Part shown: piece by piece, positions 10,173 to 17,798 of the stretch
Layout of the letters: each line of letters starts with the position of its first letter
Position numbering within the stretch: position 1 is the stretch's first letter
Assembly (NCBI RefSeq): GCF_021442385.1
Contig: NZ_MUZA01000014.1
Coordinates: 60,563 to 124,562 of the forward strand
DNA from: Micromonospora sp. MH99
Lineage (GTDB): Bacteria; Actinomycetota; Actinomycetes; Mycobacteriales; Micromonosporaceae
Direction of reading: 5' to 3'
Length of the DNA: 64,000 nucleotides
Translations under genes and position numbers: made by a program
Notes under the pieces: generated by a model
What the model was told of the DNA's origin: nothing
Database searches by the model: none
What the model saw: only the letters and a program-made list of their open reading frames with translations

Positions 10173-10200
10173 ACGGCCGCCCGGAGAACCGGGCGGCCGT
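10173..10200. terminator. Bidirectional hairpin terminator
   Basis: A perfect 12-bp stem (ACGGCCGCCCGG / CCGGGCGGCCGT) has an AGAA tetraloop. It sits immediately downstream of the minus-strand gene at 10229 and after the plus-strand ComB-like gene, so it can stop both. Confidence 0.8.
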
Positions 10201-10228
10201 TCGCCGTCGTGCGGTGTCGTGGTGCCGG

Positions 10229-12265
10229 TCAGTCGTCCAGCCAGTCGAGGCGTCGGCCACCCCGCTCGGTGGGCGGCGGGTTGTCCGGCCGGGCCCGGCC
10301 GCCCTGCTGCTGGCCGTAGCCGCCCTGGTCGTAGCCCCGGTCGTCGTAGCCGCCGCGTTGCTGCGGGGCTTCCTGTCCGTAGCCGCCCTGGTCGTACCCG
10401 CCACCCTGCTGCTGGCCGTAGCCGCCCTGGTCGTAGCCCCGGTCGTCGTAGCCGCCGCGTTGCTGCGGGGCTTCCTGTCCGTAGCCGCCCTGGTCGTACC
10501 CGCCACCCTGCTGCTGGCCGTAGCCGCCCTGGTCGTACGCGCCGGTCGGCTGGCCGTAGCCGCCGGCCGGCTCCGCCGACCGACCGCCGCCGTACGGGGC
10601 CGTCGGCTCGGGCTGGCCGTAGCCCGGCGCCTGCTCCGGCTGGTAGACGCCTGTGGCGTACGGGTCGGCCGGAGCCGGGTACTGGGTGCTGTCACCGGTG
10701 TACCGGCCGGTCGGCTCGTCGAAACGCTCGCCGTAGCCCGCCCCACCGGCGGGAGCGGGCGGGTAACCCGCGCCACCGGCCGGGGCCGTGTAGTCACGGC
10801 TGCCGTAGCCGCCACCGGAGGAAGGCGCGCTGCCGTAGCCGCCACCCGGGGCCGCGGCACCACCGTAGCCCGCGCCCGAGCCGGGTGCCGCGCCGTAGGC
10901 GTCCCCCGCCGGGCCGGCGCCGTAGCCGCCCCCCGGCATTGCCGTCGTGCCGTAACCGCCGCCCGAGGAGGGCGCGTTGCCGTAGCCACCACCGGCGCCG
11001 TAGCCGCCCGGGGCGGGCTCGTCGCCGTAGCCGGTGCCACCCCAGCCCTGCTGGTCTGCGGCGCCGTAGGGCTGCGCTGGCGCACCGTACGGGTCCGGAG
11101 GCACGTCGTCGACCACCGGGCGGTGCATCATCGTCGGCGCCTCGCTGAGCGCCGCGCCACCGACCATTGTCGGGTCGGGACCGCCACCGGCGGGGTTGAC
11201 CACCCGGGTGCGGTCGTCCGCGCCGTGGAAGGCACCCCGGGCCGCCGGCACGGCACCAGCCGCACCGGCCGCGCCAGCGGTCGCCGGCTCGTCATCGTCG
11301 TCGCCGCTCTCGCGGCGCTTCATCCAGAGCAGCACGATAGTGCCGACACCGGCCGCGACCAGCAGGCCGCCGAGCAGGATGATCAGGTACGACCCGAAGC
11401 CGCCGCCGTCGTCCTCGTTGGCGGCGTTCGCCGGGGCGCCCGGGCTGGCCTCCTCGGACGGCTGCTCCTCGCCGTCCTCCTCGGTCGCCTCCTCGGTGGG
11501 GACGGCCTCGGCGCTGGCGGACGGCGTGGCGCTGGGCGTCACCTCAACCTTGATCTCCAGGCTGATCCGCTGCCCGGTGATGGACTGCCCGGCACTCGCG
11601 GTGAAGCTCTTGACCGCGTTGATGTTGTCGAAGCTGGCGCCGATGGTGAGCCGGCCCGGAGCGATCGGCTTGTCGGTCGTGCCGTTGATCCGGAAGTTGC
11701 CGCTACCGTCGCTGATCGTGTCGTAGCGGTGGCCGGCGTCGTCCTGAAGGATCACGATGGCGTTCGGCACCGCGGTGTTGTCGGCCTTCTTGACCACCTT
11801 GCCGGAGACCGACTTCACGGTCTGCGTCTGCTGCGGCGTCGGCGGCGGCGCGGCCTTGGCCGTGAGGTTGACGGTGGTCGAGCCCTGCCCGTTCCCGAGC
11901 CCAGCGCTGGCCTTGACGGTGATGCGGGCCGATCCGTTCGAGGCGTCGTCTGCCAACTTGAACTTAGCGGTGTAGGTGCCGCTCTCGGTTACGTTCCCCT
12001 GCGAGCAGCCCTCGATGCACTGGAGCTTGGGGTTGTTGGAGCTGACATCGACGTCCGTGGGCACCACCGGATCGTCAAAGTCGAGCTTGTAGCTCACTGT
12101 CGTCTCGCCGCCCGCTTGGACGGTGCCCGGGGAGGCTGAGACGTTGGTGACCTTGGGCGCGGCCAGGGCTGGTGTGGCGGGGACGGCGAGCAGAGCGCCG
12201 GCAACCAGCGCTACGACCACACCGGCCCGCTGCTTCCAGGCACGTCGGTGTGTTGACACGTCCAC
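10229..12265 (-). CDS. Membrane-anchored surface protein with Ig-like and carboxypeptidase-regulatory domains and a prion-like Gly/Tyr/Gln-rich tail
   Basis: The product is 678 aa from GTG 12265, with GGAAGG upstream. The order is: signal peptide (1-35, ending TPALA); a beta-sandwich with one Cys pair; a carboxypeptidase-regulatory-like domain (VSGKVVKKADNTAVPNAIV onward); an acidic Ser/Pro/Glu spacer; one transmembrane helix (about 290-314, LIILLGGLLVAAGVGTIVLL) followed by KRRE; then ~360 residues rich in Gly, Tyr, Gln, Pro and Ala. By topology the first part is outside and the tail is in the cytoplasm. The tail is built from GGYG, GGYDQ and QQQGGGY units and ends in two exact 34-residue repeats and a basic RRLDWLDD-type end. 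Function unknown. The composition resembles phase-separating low-complexity domains, which is inference. Confidence 0.85.
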   Translation of the reverse strand: MDVSTHRRAWKQRAGVVVALVAGALLAVPATPALAAPKVTNVSASPGTVQAGGETTVSYKLDFDDPVVPTDVDVSSNNPKLQCIEGCSQGNVTESGTYTAKFKLADDASNGSARITVKASAGLGNGQGSTTVNLTAKAAPPPTPQQTQTVKSVSGKVVKKADNTAVPNAIVILQDDAGHRYDTISDGSGNFRINGTTDKPIAPGRLTIGASFDNINAVKSFTASAGQSITGQRISLEIKVEVTPSATPSASAEAVPTEEATEEDGEEQPSEEASPGAPANAANEDDGGGFGSYLIILLGGLLVAAGVGTIVLLWMKRRESGDDDDEPATAGAAGAAGAVPAARGAFHGADDRTRVVNPAGGGPDPTMVGGAALSEAPTMMHRPVVDDVPPDPYGAPAQPYGAADQQGWGGTGYGDEPAPGGYGAGGGYGNAPSSGGGYGTTAMPGGGYGAGPAGDAYGAAPGSGAGYGGAAAPGGGYGSAPSSGGGYGSRDYTAPAGGAGYPPAPAGGAGYGERFDEPTGRYTGDSTQYPAPADPYATGVYQPEQAPGYGQPEPTAPYGGGRSAEPAGGYGQPTGAYDQGGYGQQQGGGYDQGGYGQEAPQQRGGYDDRGYDQGGYGQQQGGGYDQGGYGQEAPQQRGGYDDRGYDQGGYGQQQGGRARPDNPPPTERGGRRLDWLDD
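10302..10538. repeat. 102-bp tandem repeat inside the Gly/Tyr-rich gene
   Basis: Two complete 102-bp units (10302-10403 and 10404-10505) read as identical, followed by about a third of a third unit. Each encodes 34 residues of the cytoplasmic tail (GGYDDRGYDQGGYGQ... type). Perfect identity at third codon positions points to recent duplication or ongoing unit exchange. Confidence 0.85.
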
Positions 12266-12419
12266 CGCCTTCCGGGCTGACTTCCCTTGACCGGCGGGGC
12301 GCCGGGCCGGGGATCATCACGGTACGAATACGCCGTCGGCCACTATGCCTTGTCTGACTGGATCGGCGCGACCCAGGGCCAGCGTCGAGTGCTTCACCTG
12401 TGCGTCGTATCGTCCCGTC

Positions 12420-12773
12420 GTGTCCTCTCCGCACAGTAAGTCCGCCGCCGTGGTGGCGGCTTTGTCGGCGCTTGACGAGGGGCGTACGCCCGAACGGCCG
12501 GTACTCCGGGAGGCGGTCCGGTCCTTGTTGGCCGTCCTCGCGGAGCGCGCCCCCGGCCGATCGGTGGAGGTGCGCGTCCCACCATACGGTGCGGTCCAGT
12601 GCGTTCCCGGTCCTCGACACACCAGGGGAAACCCGCCGAACGTGGTCGAGATGTCGCCGCAGACCTGGTTGGAGCTGGCCGCCGGCCGGATCACGTGGGC
12701 CGAGGCGGTCACCGATGGTCGTGTTCAGGTGAGTGGCGTTCGGGCGGACCTCTCGGCGTATCTGCCCCTCTAG
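12420..12773 (+). CDS. Sterol-carrier-protein (SCP2)-like small protein
   Basis: The product is 117 aa. It matches a family of actinomycete proteins usually named sterol carrier family protein: [20 protein letters not shown], then [25 protein letters not shown] and a terminal [12 protein letters not shown]. It may bind a lipid or another hydrophobic ligand; the true ligand is unknown. Start GTG 12420 has no clear Shine-Dalgarno sequence, so it may be leaderless. The frame upstream to 12345 lacks homology. It lies just before purF, a position I recall as conserved in related genomes. Confidence 0.8.
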   Translation: MSSPHSKSAAVVAALSALDEGRTPERPVLREAVRSLLAVLAERAPGRSVEVRVPPYGAVQCVPGPRHTRGNPPNVVEMSPQTWLELAAGRITWAEAVTDGRVQVSGVRADLSAYLPL

Positions 12774-12941
12774 CTGCACGGATGTCCGGGTGATCGTGAC
12801 TCTCGGCAGGGAAATCGTGACTATCTGTATTGACGGCGACTCGCGTACACTGTCAGGCGACGACAGTGGTCCCGGCCGAGGAGTGTGGATCCGCACCGTG
12901 ATCCCCGCCAGGCCGGTCCAGACCAGCATGAGGGAGCGGTA

Positions 12942-14480
12942 GTGCCCCGAGGCGACGGCCGGCTGAGCCACGACCTTGACCCCCAACGACCCGGCCCCCA
13001 GGACGCCTGCGGCGTCTTCGGTGTCTGGGCCCCCGGTGAAGAGGTCGCCAATCTGACCTACTTCGGCCTCTACGCCCTGCAGCACCGGGGCCAGGAGGCC
13101 GCAGGCATCGCGGTGAGCGATGGCTCGGGCGTGGTGGTCTACAAGGATCTCGGCCTCGTGGCCCAGGTCTTCGACGAACCCACCCTGGCCAGTCTGCGTG
13201 GCCACCTGGCGATCGGGCACGCCCGATACTCCACGACCGGCGCCTCCAACTGGGAGAACGCCCAGCCGACCATCCGGTCGACCAGTTCCGGCACGACAAT
13301 CGCGTTGGCCCACAACGGCAACCTGGTCAACACCGCCGAGCTGGAGAAGGAGGTCGCCGAGCGCGGCCTCGTCGCGGACGGTTCGACAAACGACACCTCG
13401 CTGGTGACCATGCTGCTGGCCAGCCATCCGGACCTGTCCGTCGAGGCGGCCGCGCTCAAGGTCCTGCCGCAGCTGCGCGGGGCGTTCAGCTTCGTCTTCA
13501 TGGACGAGTCGACGTTGTACGCGGCCCGCGACGCGCACGGTGTGCGCCCGCTGGTGCTCGGCCGGCTGGAGCGTGGCTGGGTGGTGGCGAGCGAGACCGC
13601 CGCGCTGGACATCGTCGGCGCCAGCGTGGTGCGCGAGGTCGAGCCCGGTGAGCTGATCGCGATCGACGAGGAGGGGCTGCGCTCCACCCGGTTCGCGTCG
13701 CCGGAGCCGAAGGGCTGCCTCTTCGAGTACGTCTACATCGCCCGCCCGGACGCGACCATCGCCGGGCGCAACGTGCACGCGGCGCGGGTGCAGATCGGCC
13801 GTCAGCTGGCCAAGGAGCACCCGGTGGAGGCCGATCTGGTCATCCCGGTGCCCGAGTCCGGCACGCCGGCCGCGATCGGTTACGCGGAGGCGTCCGGCAT
13901 CACCTACGGCGCAGGCCTGATGAAGAACCCGTACGTGGGCCGCACCTTCATCCAGCCGTCGCAGACCCTGCGCCAGCTGGGCATCCGCCTCAAGCTCAAC
14001 CCCCTGCGGCAGAACGTGCGCGGCAAGCGGCTGGTGGTCGTGGACGACTCGATCGTGCGCGGCAACACGCAGCGGGCCATCGTGCGGATGCTGCGCGAGG
14101 CGGGGGCGCTGGAGGTGCACGTCCGGATCTCCTCCCCGCCGGTCAGCTGGCCGTGCTTCTACGGCATCGACTTCGCCACTCGGGCGGAGCTGCTGGCCAA
14201 CGGGTTGGACAACGACGGCATCCGGCGTTCCATCGGCGCCGACACGCTGGGTTACGTCTCGCTTCCTGGCCTGATCGCCGCGACCGAGCAGCCGAAGACC
14301 CGGCTGTGTCGGGCGTGTTTCGATGGGGAGTACCCGATCGAGCTGCCGGCCGGCAACCTGATCGGCAAGCACGTCCTCGAAGGGGTGGGCCGCCGGGTCG
14401 CCAACGCGACGTCGGAAGCCCCGGACAGCTTCGGCCCGCTCGTCGCCACTCCGGGCGGCGTGACCGCAAACCGCCCGTAG
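12942..14480 (+). CDS. purF: Amidophosphoribosyltransferase
   Basis: The 512-aa product carries out the committed step of purine synthesis, PRPP plus glutamine to phosphoribosylamine. After a short propeptide the N-terminal nucleophile is Cys23 in DACGVFG. The PRPP loop is VVVDDSIVRGNT, and the Cys residues for a [4Fe-4S] cluster appear in KGCLFEY, PCFYG and RLCRACFDG. Start GTG 12942 follows AGGGAG; the frame back to 12885 lacks homology. It is followed by purM after 61 bases, a likely operon. Confidence 0.97.
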   Translation: MPRGDGRLSHDLDPQRPGPQDACGVFGVWAPGEEVANLTYFGLYALQHRGQEAAGIAVSDGSGVVVYKDLGLVAQVFDEPTLASLRGHLAIGHARYSTTGASNWENAQPTIRSTSSGTTIALAHNGNLVNTAELEKEVAERGLVADGSTNDTSLVTMLLASHPDLSVEAAALKVLPQLRGAFSFVFMDESTLYAARDAHGVRPLVLGRLERGWVVASETAALDIVGASVVREVEPGELIAIDEEGLRSTRFASPEPKGCLFEYVYIARPDATIAGRNVHAARVQIGRQLAKEHPVEADLVIPVPESGTPAAIGYAEASGITYGAGLMKNPYVGRTFIQPSQTLRQLGIRLKLNPLRQNVRGKRLVVVDDSIVRGNTQRAIVRMLREAGALEVHVRISSPPVSWPCFYGIDFATRAELLANGLDNDGIRRSIGADTLGYVSLPGLIAATEQPKTRLCRACFDGEYPIELPAGNLIGKHVLEGVGRRVANATSEAPDSFGPLVATPGGVTANRP

Positions 14481-14541
14481 CACCAACCGGCGCGGCCCGG
14501 CCACCGCCGGCGCGGCACCGAGAACCACAAAGGGGAGAACC

Positions 14542-15696
14542 GTGACGCACGTGTCCGAGCGCAGCGGCGCAGGAAGCAGCCCGACCGGCGCTGGCGGCGA
14601 CCACCAGCCGTGGACGGGCGGTGCCGGCCGTCAGGCCCGTAAACGCTCGGTCTCGTACGCCGACGCCGGGGTCTCCATCGACGCGGGCGACCGTGCGGTG
14701 GAGCTGCTCAAGTCGAAGGTGCGCCAGACCCGTCGCCCCGAGGTGCTGGGTGACCTCGGCGGCTTCGCCGGCCTGTTCCGGCTGGACACGAAGAAGTACA
14801 AGAGCCCGATCCTGGCGTCGTCGACCGACGGTGTGGGCACCAAGCTGGTGATCGCCCAGCAGATGGACATCCACGACACGGTCGGCATCGACCTGGTCGC
14901 GATGGTCGTCGACGACCTGGTGGCCTGCGGCGCCGAGCCGCTGTTCCTGCTCGACTACATCGCCACCGGCGAGGTCGTTCCGGACAAGGTGGCTGAGATC
15001 GGCGCGGGCATCGCCGACGGCTGCCGGTACGCGGGCTGCGCGCTGCTGGGCGGGGAGACCGCCGAGCACCCCGGTGTGCTGCGCCCGGACGAGTACGACA
15101 TCTCCGCCACCGGTGTGGGCGTGGTCGAGGAAGCCGACATCCTCAGCCCCGAGCGGGTCGAGGTGGGCGACGTGGTGATCGCCATGCGCTCCTCCGGCCT
15201 GCACTCCAACGGCTACTCCCTGGTCCGGCACGTGCTGCTGGGCGCGGCCCGGATGCGTCTGGACATCGTGATCGACGACTTCGGTCGGCAGCGGACCCTG
15301 GGTGAGGAGCTGCTCACCCCGACCAAGATCTACGCGAAGGACTGCCTCAAGCTGATCGAAGAGGCCGAGGTGCGGACGCTGTCCCACATCACCGGCGGCG
15401 GCATCCCCGGCAACCTGGTCCGGGTGCTGCCGGAGCACGTCGACGCGGTGGTCAACCGGTCCACCTGGAAGCCGCAGCCGATCTTCGACCTGATCCAGTC
15501 GAAGGGCCGGATCGACGACCACGACATGGAGTCGACCTTCAACATGGGTGTCGGCATGTTCGCGATCGTCTCGGCCGAGGACGCGGACCGTGCGCTGGCC
15601 ACCCTGACCGGCCGTGGGGTCGAGGCATGGCAGGCCGGCGAGATCATCGAGGGCACCGGCAACGTGCAGATGGTCGGTCAGCACACTCGCGGATGA
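14542..15696 (+). CDS. purM: Phosphoribosylformylglycinamidine cyclo-ligase
   Basis: This is the 384-aa AIR synthetase, which closes FGAM to AIR with ATP. Motifs seen are YADAGVSIDAGD, SSTDGVGTKL, LLGGETAEHPGV and SSGLHSNGYSL. GTG 14542 lies 7 bases after AGGGGAG. The first ~33 residues (Ser/Gly/Ala-rich) precede the catalytic core. A short dyad (GATCAC...GTGATC, 15695-15712) follows the stop. Confidence 0.97.
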   Translation: MTHVSERSGAGSSPTGAGGDHQPWTGGAGRQARKRSVSYADAGVSIDAGDRAVELLKSKVRQTRRPEVLGDLGGFAGLFRLDTKKYKSPILASSTDGVGTKLVIAQQMDIHDTVGIDLVAMVVDDLVACGAEPLFLLDYIATGEVVPDKVAEIGAGIADGCRYAGCALLGGETAEHPGVLRPDEYDISATGVGVVEEADILSPERVEVGDVVIAMRSSGLHSNGYSLVRHVLLGAARMRLDIVIDDFGRQRTLGEELLTPTKIYAKDCLKLIEEAEVRTLSHITGGGIPGNLVRVLPEHVDAVVNRSTWKPQPIFDLIQSKGRIDDHDMESTFNMGVGMFAIVSAEDADRALATLTGRGVEAWQAGEIIEGTGNVQMVGQHTRG

Positions 15697-15792
15697 TCAC
15701 GTTCCGGTGATCGTACGGGCACCTGATCAGGGCTTCACCCGAGTGGCCAGTGCCGCCTAGCCTGAAGGGCTCAGGCTGGGCGGAGGAGGGTG

Positions 15793-16926
15793 ATGGCTGC
15801 TGCGGGACTGTCGTTCAGCGGGATGCGCGGTCTGGCCGCGGTCCCGTCGTACGTCGTCATGCAGCCGACGACCCTCTGCAACCTCGACTGCGCGTACTGC
15901 TACCTGCCGTTTCGGGCCGCTGACCGGCGGATGTCGGTGCCGGTGGCCGAGGCGGTGGCGGCGGCGGTCAACCCGTGGGCGGCGGCCGGCCGCTTCTCCG
16001 TCGTGTGGCACGGCGGCGAGCCGCTGGCCGCCGGCCGGGAGCACCTGGCCGCCCTGATCGCGCCCTTCGGGCCCGAGGTCGAGCACCACGTGCAGACGAA
16101 CGCCACGCTGATCGACGACGAGTGGTGCGCCTTCTTCGCCCGCCACGAGGTGCGGGTGAGCGTGAGCGTGGACGGGCCCGCCGAACGCAATGGCGACCGG
16201 GTCAACCGTGGCGGTCAGCCGGCGTACGAGAAGATCCTGCGTGGTGTGGCGGCGCTGCGCCGGCACGGGCTGCCCTTCTCGGCGCTGGCCGTGGTATCCC
16301 GGCCGGCGCCGGGGCTCGCCGCCGAGCTGTACGAGTACTTCCTCGGGCTGGGCTGCGACGTGCTGGGCATCAACATCGAGGAGACCGAGGGGGTCAACAC
16401 CCGCGACAACAGCCATGACGCGGCGGCGGTGACGGCGTTCTGGGCCGAGTTGGTGTCGGCCTGGCGCAAGGAGCCGCGGATCCACCTGCGCGAGGTCGAG
16501 TGGTCGCTGCGGTACGCGGCGGCGGTGCTCGACGGCGCGGCGGACGGCGTGTTGCCCCGTCGGCTGGACCCGATCCCGACCATCGGGCACGACGGCTCGG
16601 TGACCGTGCTCTCCCCGGAGCTGGCCGGCTTCACCGATCCGCACTACGGCGACTTCAGCAGTGGGAACGTGCTGGCCACCCCGCTGGCCCGGATCCTGAC
16701 GGACGCGGCGTCGACGCCCTGGGTGGGCGAGTTCCTGACGGGCGTGGAGGCGTGCCGGGCGTCGTGCCCGTACTTCGGCTTCTGTGGCGGCGGTCATGCC
16801 GCCAACCGTTACTTCGAGCTGGGGCGTTTTGACGGTACGGAGACCGAGCACTGCCGCAACAGCAAGATCCGCCTATTGGAGGGAGTGTTGGAGCATGCCC
16901 GAGACCACCAGTCACCGGCGGCCTGA
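15793..16926 (+). CDS. Radical SAM/SPASM peptide maturase (cyclophane-forming type, AmcB-like)
   Basis: The product is 377 aa from ATG 15793, with GGAGGAGGG directly upstream. A radical SAM cluster motif CNLDCAYC (Cys29, 33, 36) follows MQPTTL. The core has WHGGEPL, QTNATLI and VSVDGP, all usual for SPASM maturases. The C-terminus has SPASM-type Cys residues in EACRASCPYFGFCGGGHAANRYFE and EHCRNSK (auxiliary Fe-S clusters). The next gene overlaps it by 32 bases and encodes a short peptide whose tail is rich in Trp/Phe/Tyr-X-Asn, so the likely job is cross-linking aromatic side chains to the Cbeta of the residue two positions on (three-residue cyclophanes). I recall such pairs being named AmcB/AmcA. 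No exporter or protease is adjacent. Confidence 0.85.
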   Translation: MAAAGLSFSGMRGLAAVPSYVVMQPTTLCNLDCAYCYLPFRAADRRMSVPVAEAVAAAVNPWAAAGRFSVVWHGGEPLAAGREHLAALIAPFGPEVEHHVQTNATLIDDEWCAFFARHEVRVSVSVDGPAERNGDRVNRGGQPAYEKILRGVAALRRHGLPFSALAVVSRPAPGLAAELYEYFLGLGCDVLGINIEETEGVNTRDNSHDAAAVTAFWAELVSAWRKEPRIHLREVEWSLRYAAAVLDGAADGVLPRRLDPIPTIGHDGSVTVLSPELAGFTDPHYGDFSSGNVLATPLARILTDAASTPWVGEFLTGVEACRASCPYFGFCGGGHAANRYFELGRFDGTETEHCRNSKIRLLEGVLEHARDHQSPAA

Positions 16927-17131
16927 GCGCGAAGCGGACGACCCCCCGGACGGAGTGACCGAACGGGTGCGGGAGGCCGCCCCCGGGCTCGTTGCGCTGC
17001 TTCAGGAGGCCGAGGACGCGCGGCGGCTGCGGGCGGAGGTGTCGGGCGGAGACGGCGTCAGCGCGGTCTGCGCCTGGAACCACTTCGAGAACATCCCGAC
17101 CTTCTACAACTGGAACAACCGCCCGCGCTGA
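16895..17131 (+). CDS. RiPP precursor peptide, probable multi-cyclophane (AmcA-like)
   Basis: The product is 78 aa. Start ATG 16895 lies inside the end of the maturase gene (32-base overlap) with GGAG just upstream, so translation is coupled. Residues 1-58 form a charged, helix-prone leader (ERVREAAPGLVALLQEAEDA). The core AWNHFENIPTFYNWNNRPR contains W61-N-H, F64-E-N, F70-Y-N and W73-N-N. Three of these four match aromatic-X-Asn, the usual site of three-residue cyclophane cross-links. The ends of the core (Cys59 before it, basic RPR after it) are unusual. Leader cleavage site and export route are unknown. A strong hairpin at 17141 ends the cassette. Confidence 0.82.
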   Translation: MPETTSHRRPEREADDPPDGVTERVREAAPGLVALLQEAEDARRLRAEVSGGDGVSAVCAWNHFENIPTFYNWNNRPR

Positions 17132-17140
17132 GGCCGGCCG

Positions 17141-17201
17141 TGATCAGGGGCCTGTCGGCCGGCCGGAGTTGACCTCCGGCCAGGGCAGGCCCCTGATGAT
17201 C
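17141..17201. terminator. Large stem-loop ending the RiPP cassette
   Basis: Outer arms TGATCAGGGGCCTG (17141-17154) and CAGGCCCCTGAT (from about 17185) surround an inner stem GGCCGGAG / CTCCGGCC. It lies 10 bases after the precursor stop and faces the end of the minus-strand DUF3073 gene, so it can end both transcripts. The GATCA core resembles the other intergenic palindromes in the window. Confidence 0.75.
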
Positions 17202-17275
17202 GGCACCGGTCTCGCTCCCGATGGGCACATGCGTGAGCACGCGGGGGTTACCGCGTGCTCAGCTGCGTCGAGAGG

Positions 17276-17491
17276 TCAGCGGGTCGGTCGGACCCAGGGA
17301 TCCGGGTCGTCGTCCGCGTGATTCTCATCATCGTCGTCGACGAACTCTTTAGAGTCGTCGTCGAAGTGGTGCTCAGACTTACCAGCACCCGCCAGTTCGC
17401 GCTGCAAGGCGGTGAGGTCGGTGTTCGGGGAGTGGTACTTCAACTCCCGGGCCACCTTCGTCTGCTTGGCCTTAGCACGGCCGCGCCCCAT
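17276..17491 (-). CDS. DUF3073 family protein
   Basis: The product is 71 aa from ATG 17491. It has the hallmark MGRGRAKAKQTKVARELKY start and PNTD, then a strongly acidic Asp-rich tail (DDDSKEF...DDDDENHADDD). DUF3073 proteins are small, highly charged and restricted to actinobacteria, and their function is unknown. An upstream in-frame ATG (17554) adds sequence outside the family. In Streptomyces, as I recall, this gene lies directly after purM; here the RiPP cassette separates them. The 300 bases upstream (17492-17798) hold its promoter region and the vdh terminator, with no other gene seen. Confidence 0.88.
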   Translation of the reverse strand: MGRGRAKAKQTKVARELKYHSPNTDLTALQRELAGAGKSEHHFDDDSKEFVDDDDENHADDDPDPWVRPTR

Positions 17492-17756
17492 GGCTCGACC
17501 CCCTCGCACAGAATGCGGGGCAGCCCGAAGGCGGGCCCCGATGACGTCAGGCATCTCTCGTGGCTCTTACGGTACATGGGGATGCCATCGTTCGGCACCT
17601 CGGGTTACCGTCAGCCGGCTCTGCGCGTCGCGGCGATCCGGCCGTCACCCAGTGTACCTGGTAAGGAGCGGAACGAGGAGCACCCGTGACACCGGACAAA
17701 ACACGCCAAACTTGACCTGGGCTCAGCTTACCGAGCCGGACCGGCGTGGGAGGCCC

Positions 17757-17784
17757 GGAGGCGGATCCTGGTCGATCCGCCTCC
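17757..17784. terminator. Hairpin terminator after vdh
   Basis: A perfect 11-bp stem (GGAGGCGGATC / GATCCGCCTCC) has a 6-base loop. It lies 14 bases beyond the stop of the minus-strand dehydrogenase gene. Confidence 0.8.
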
Positions 17785-17798
17785 GACTCCGAAAGGGG

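Noticed and set aside
8875..11085. A 736-codon minus-strand frame across purL end, the ComB-like gene and the Gly/Tyr-rich gene
   Set aside because: The product is Thr/Arg/Ala-rich without domains and runs in the wrong frame of the real minus-strand gene. It is a GC-driven shadow.
12774..12941. Purine riboswitch or clear promoter upstream of purF
   Set aside because: No purine aptamer core could be recognised. TTGACG and TACACT occur but only 10 bases apart, too close for a sigma70-type promoter.
12733..12942. Small plus-strand ORF (69 codons) just before purF
   Set aside because: It overlaps the end of the SCP2-like gene, has no ribosome site and no recognisable product. The region is better read as the purF leader.
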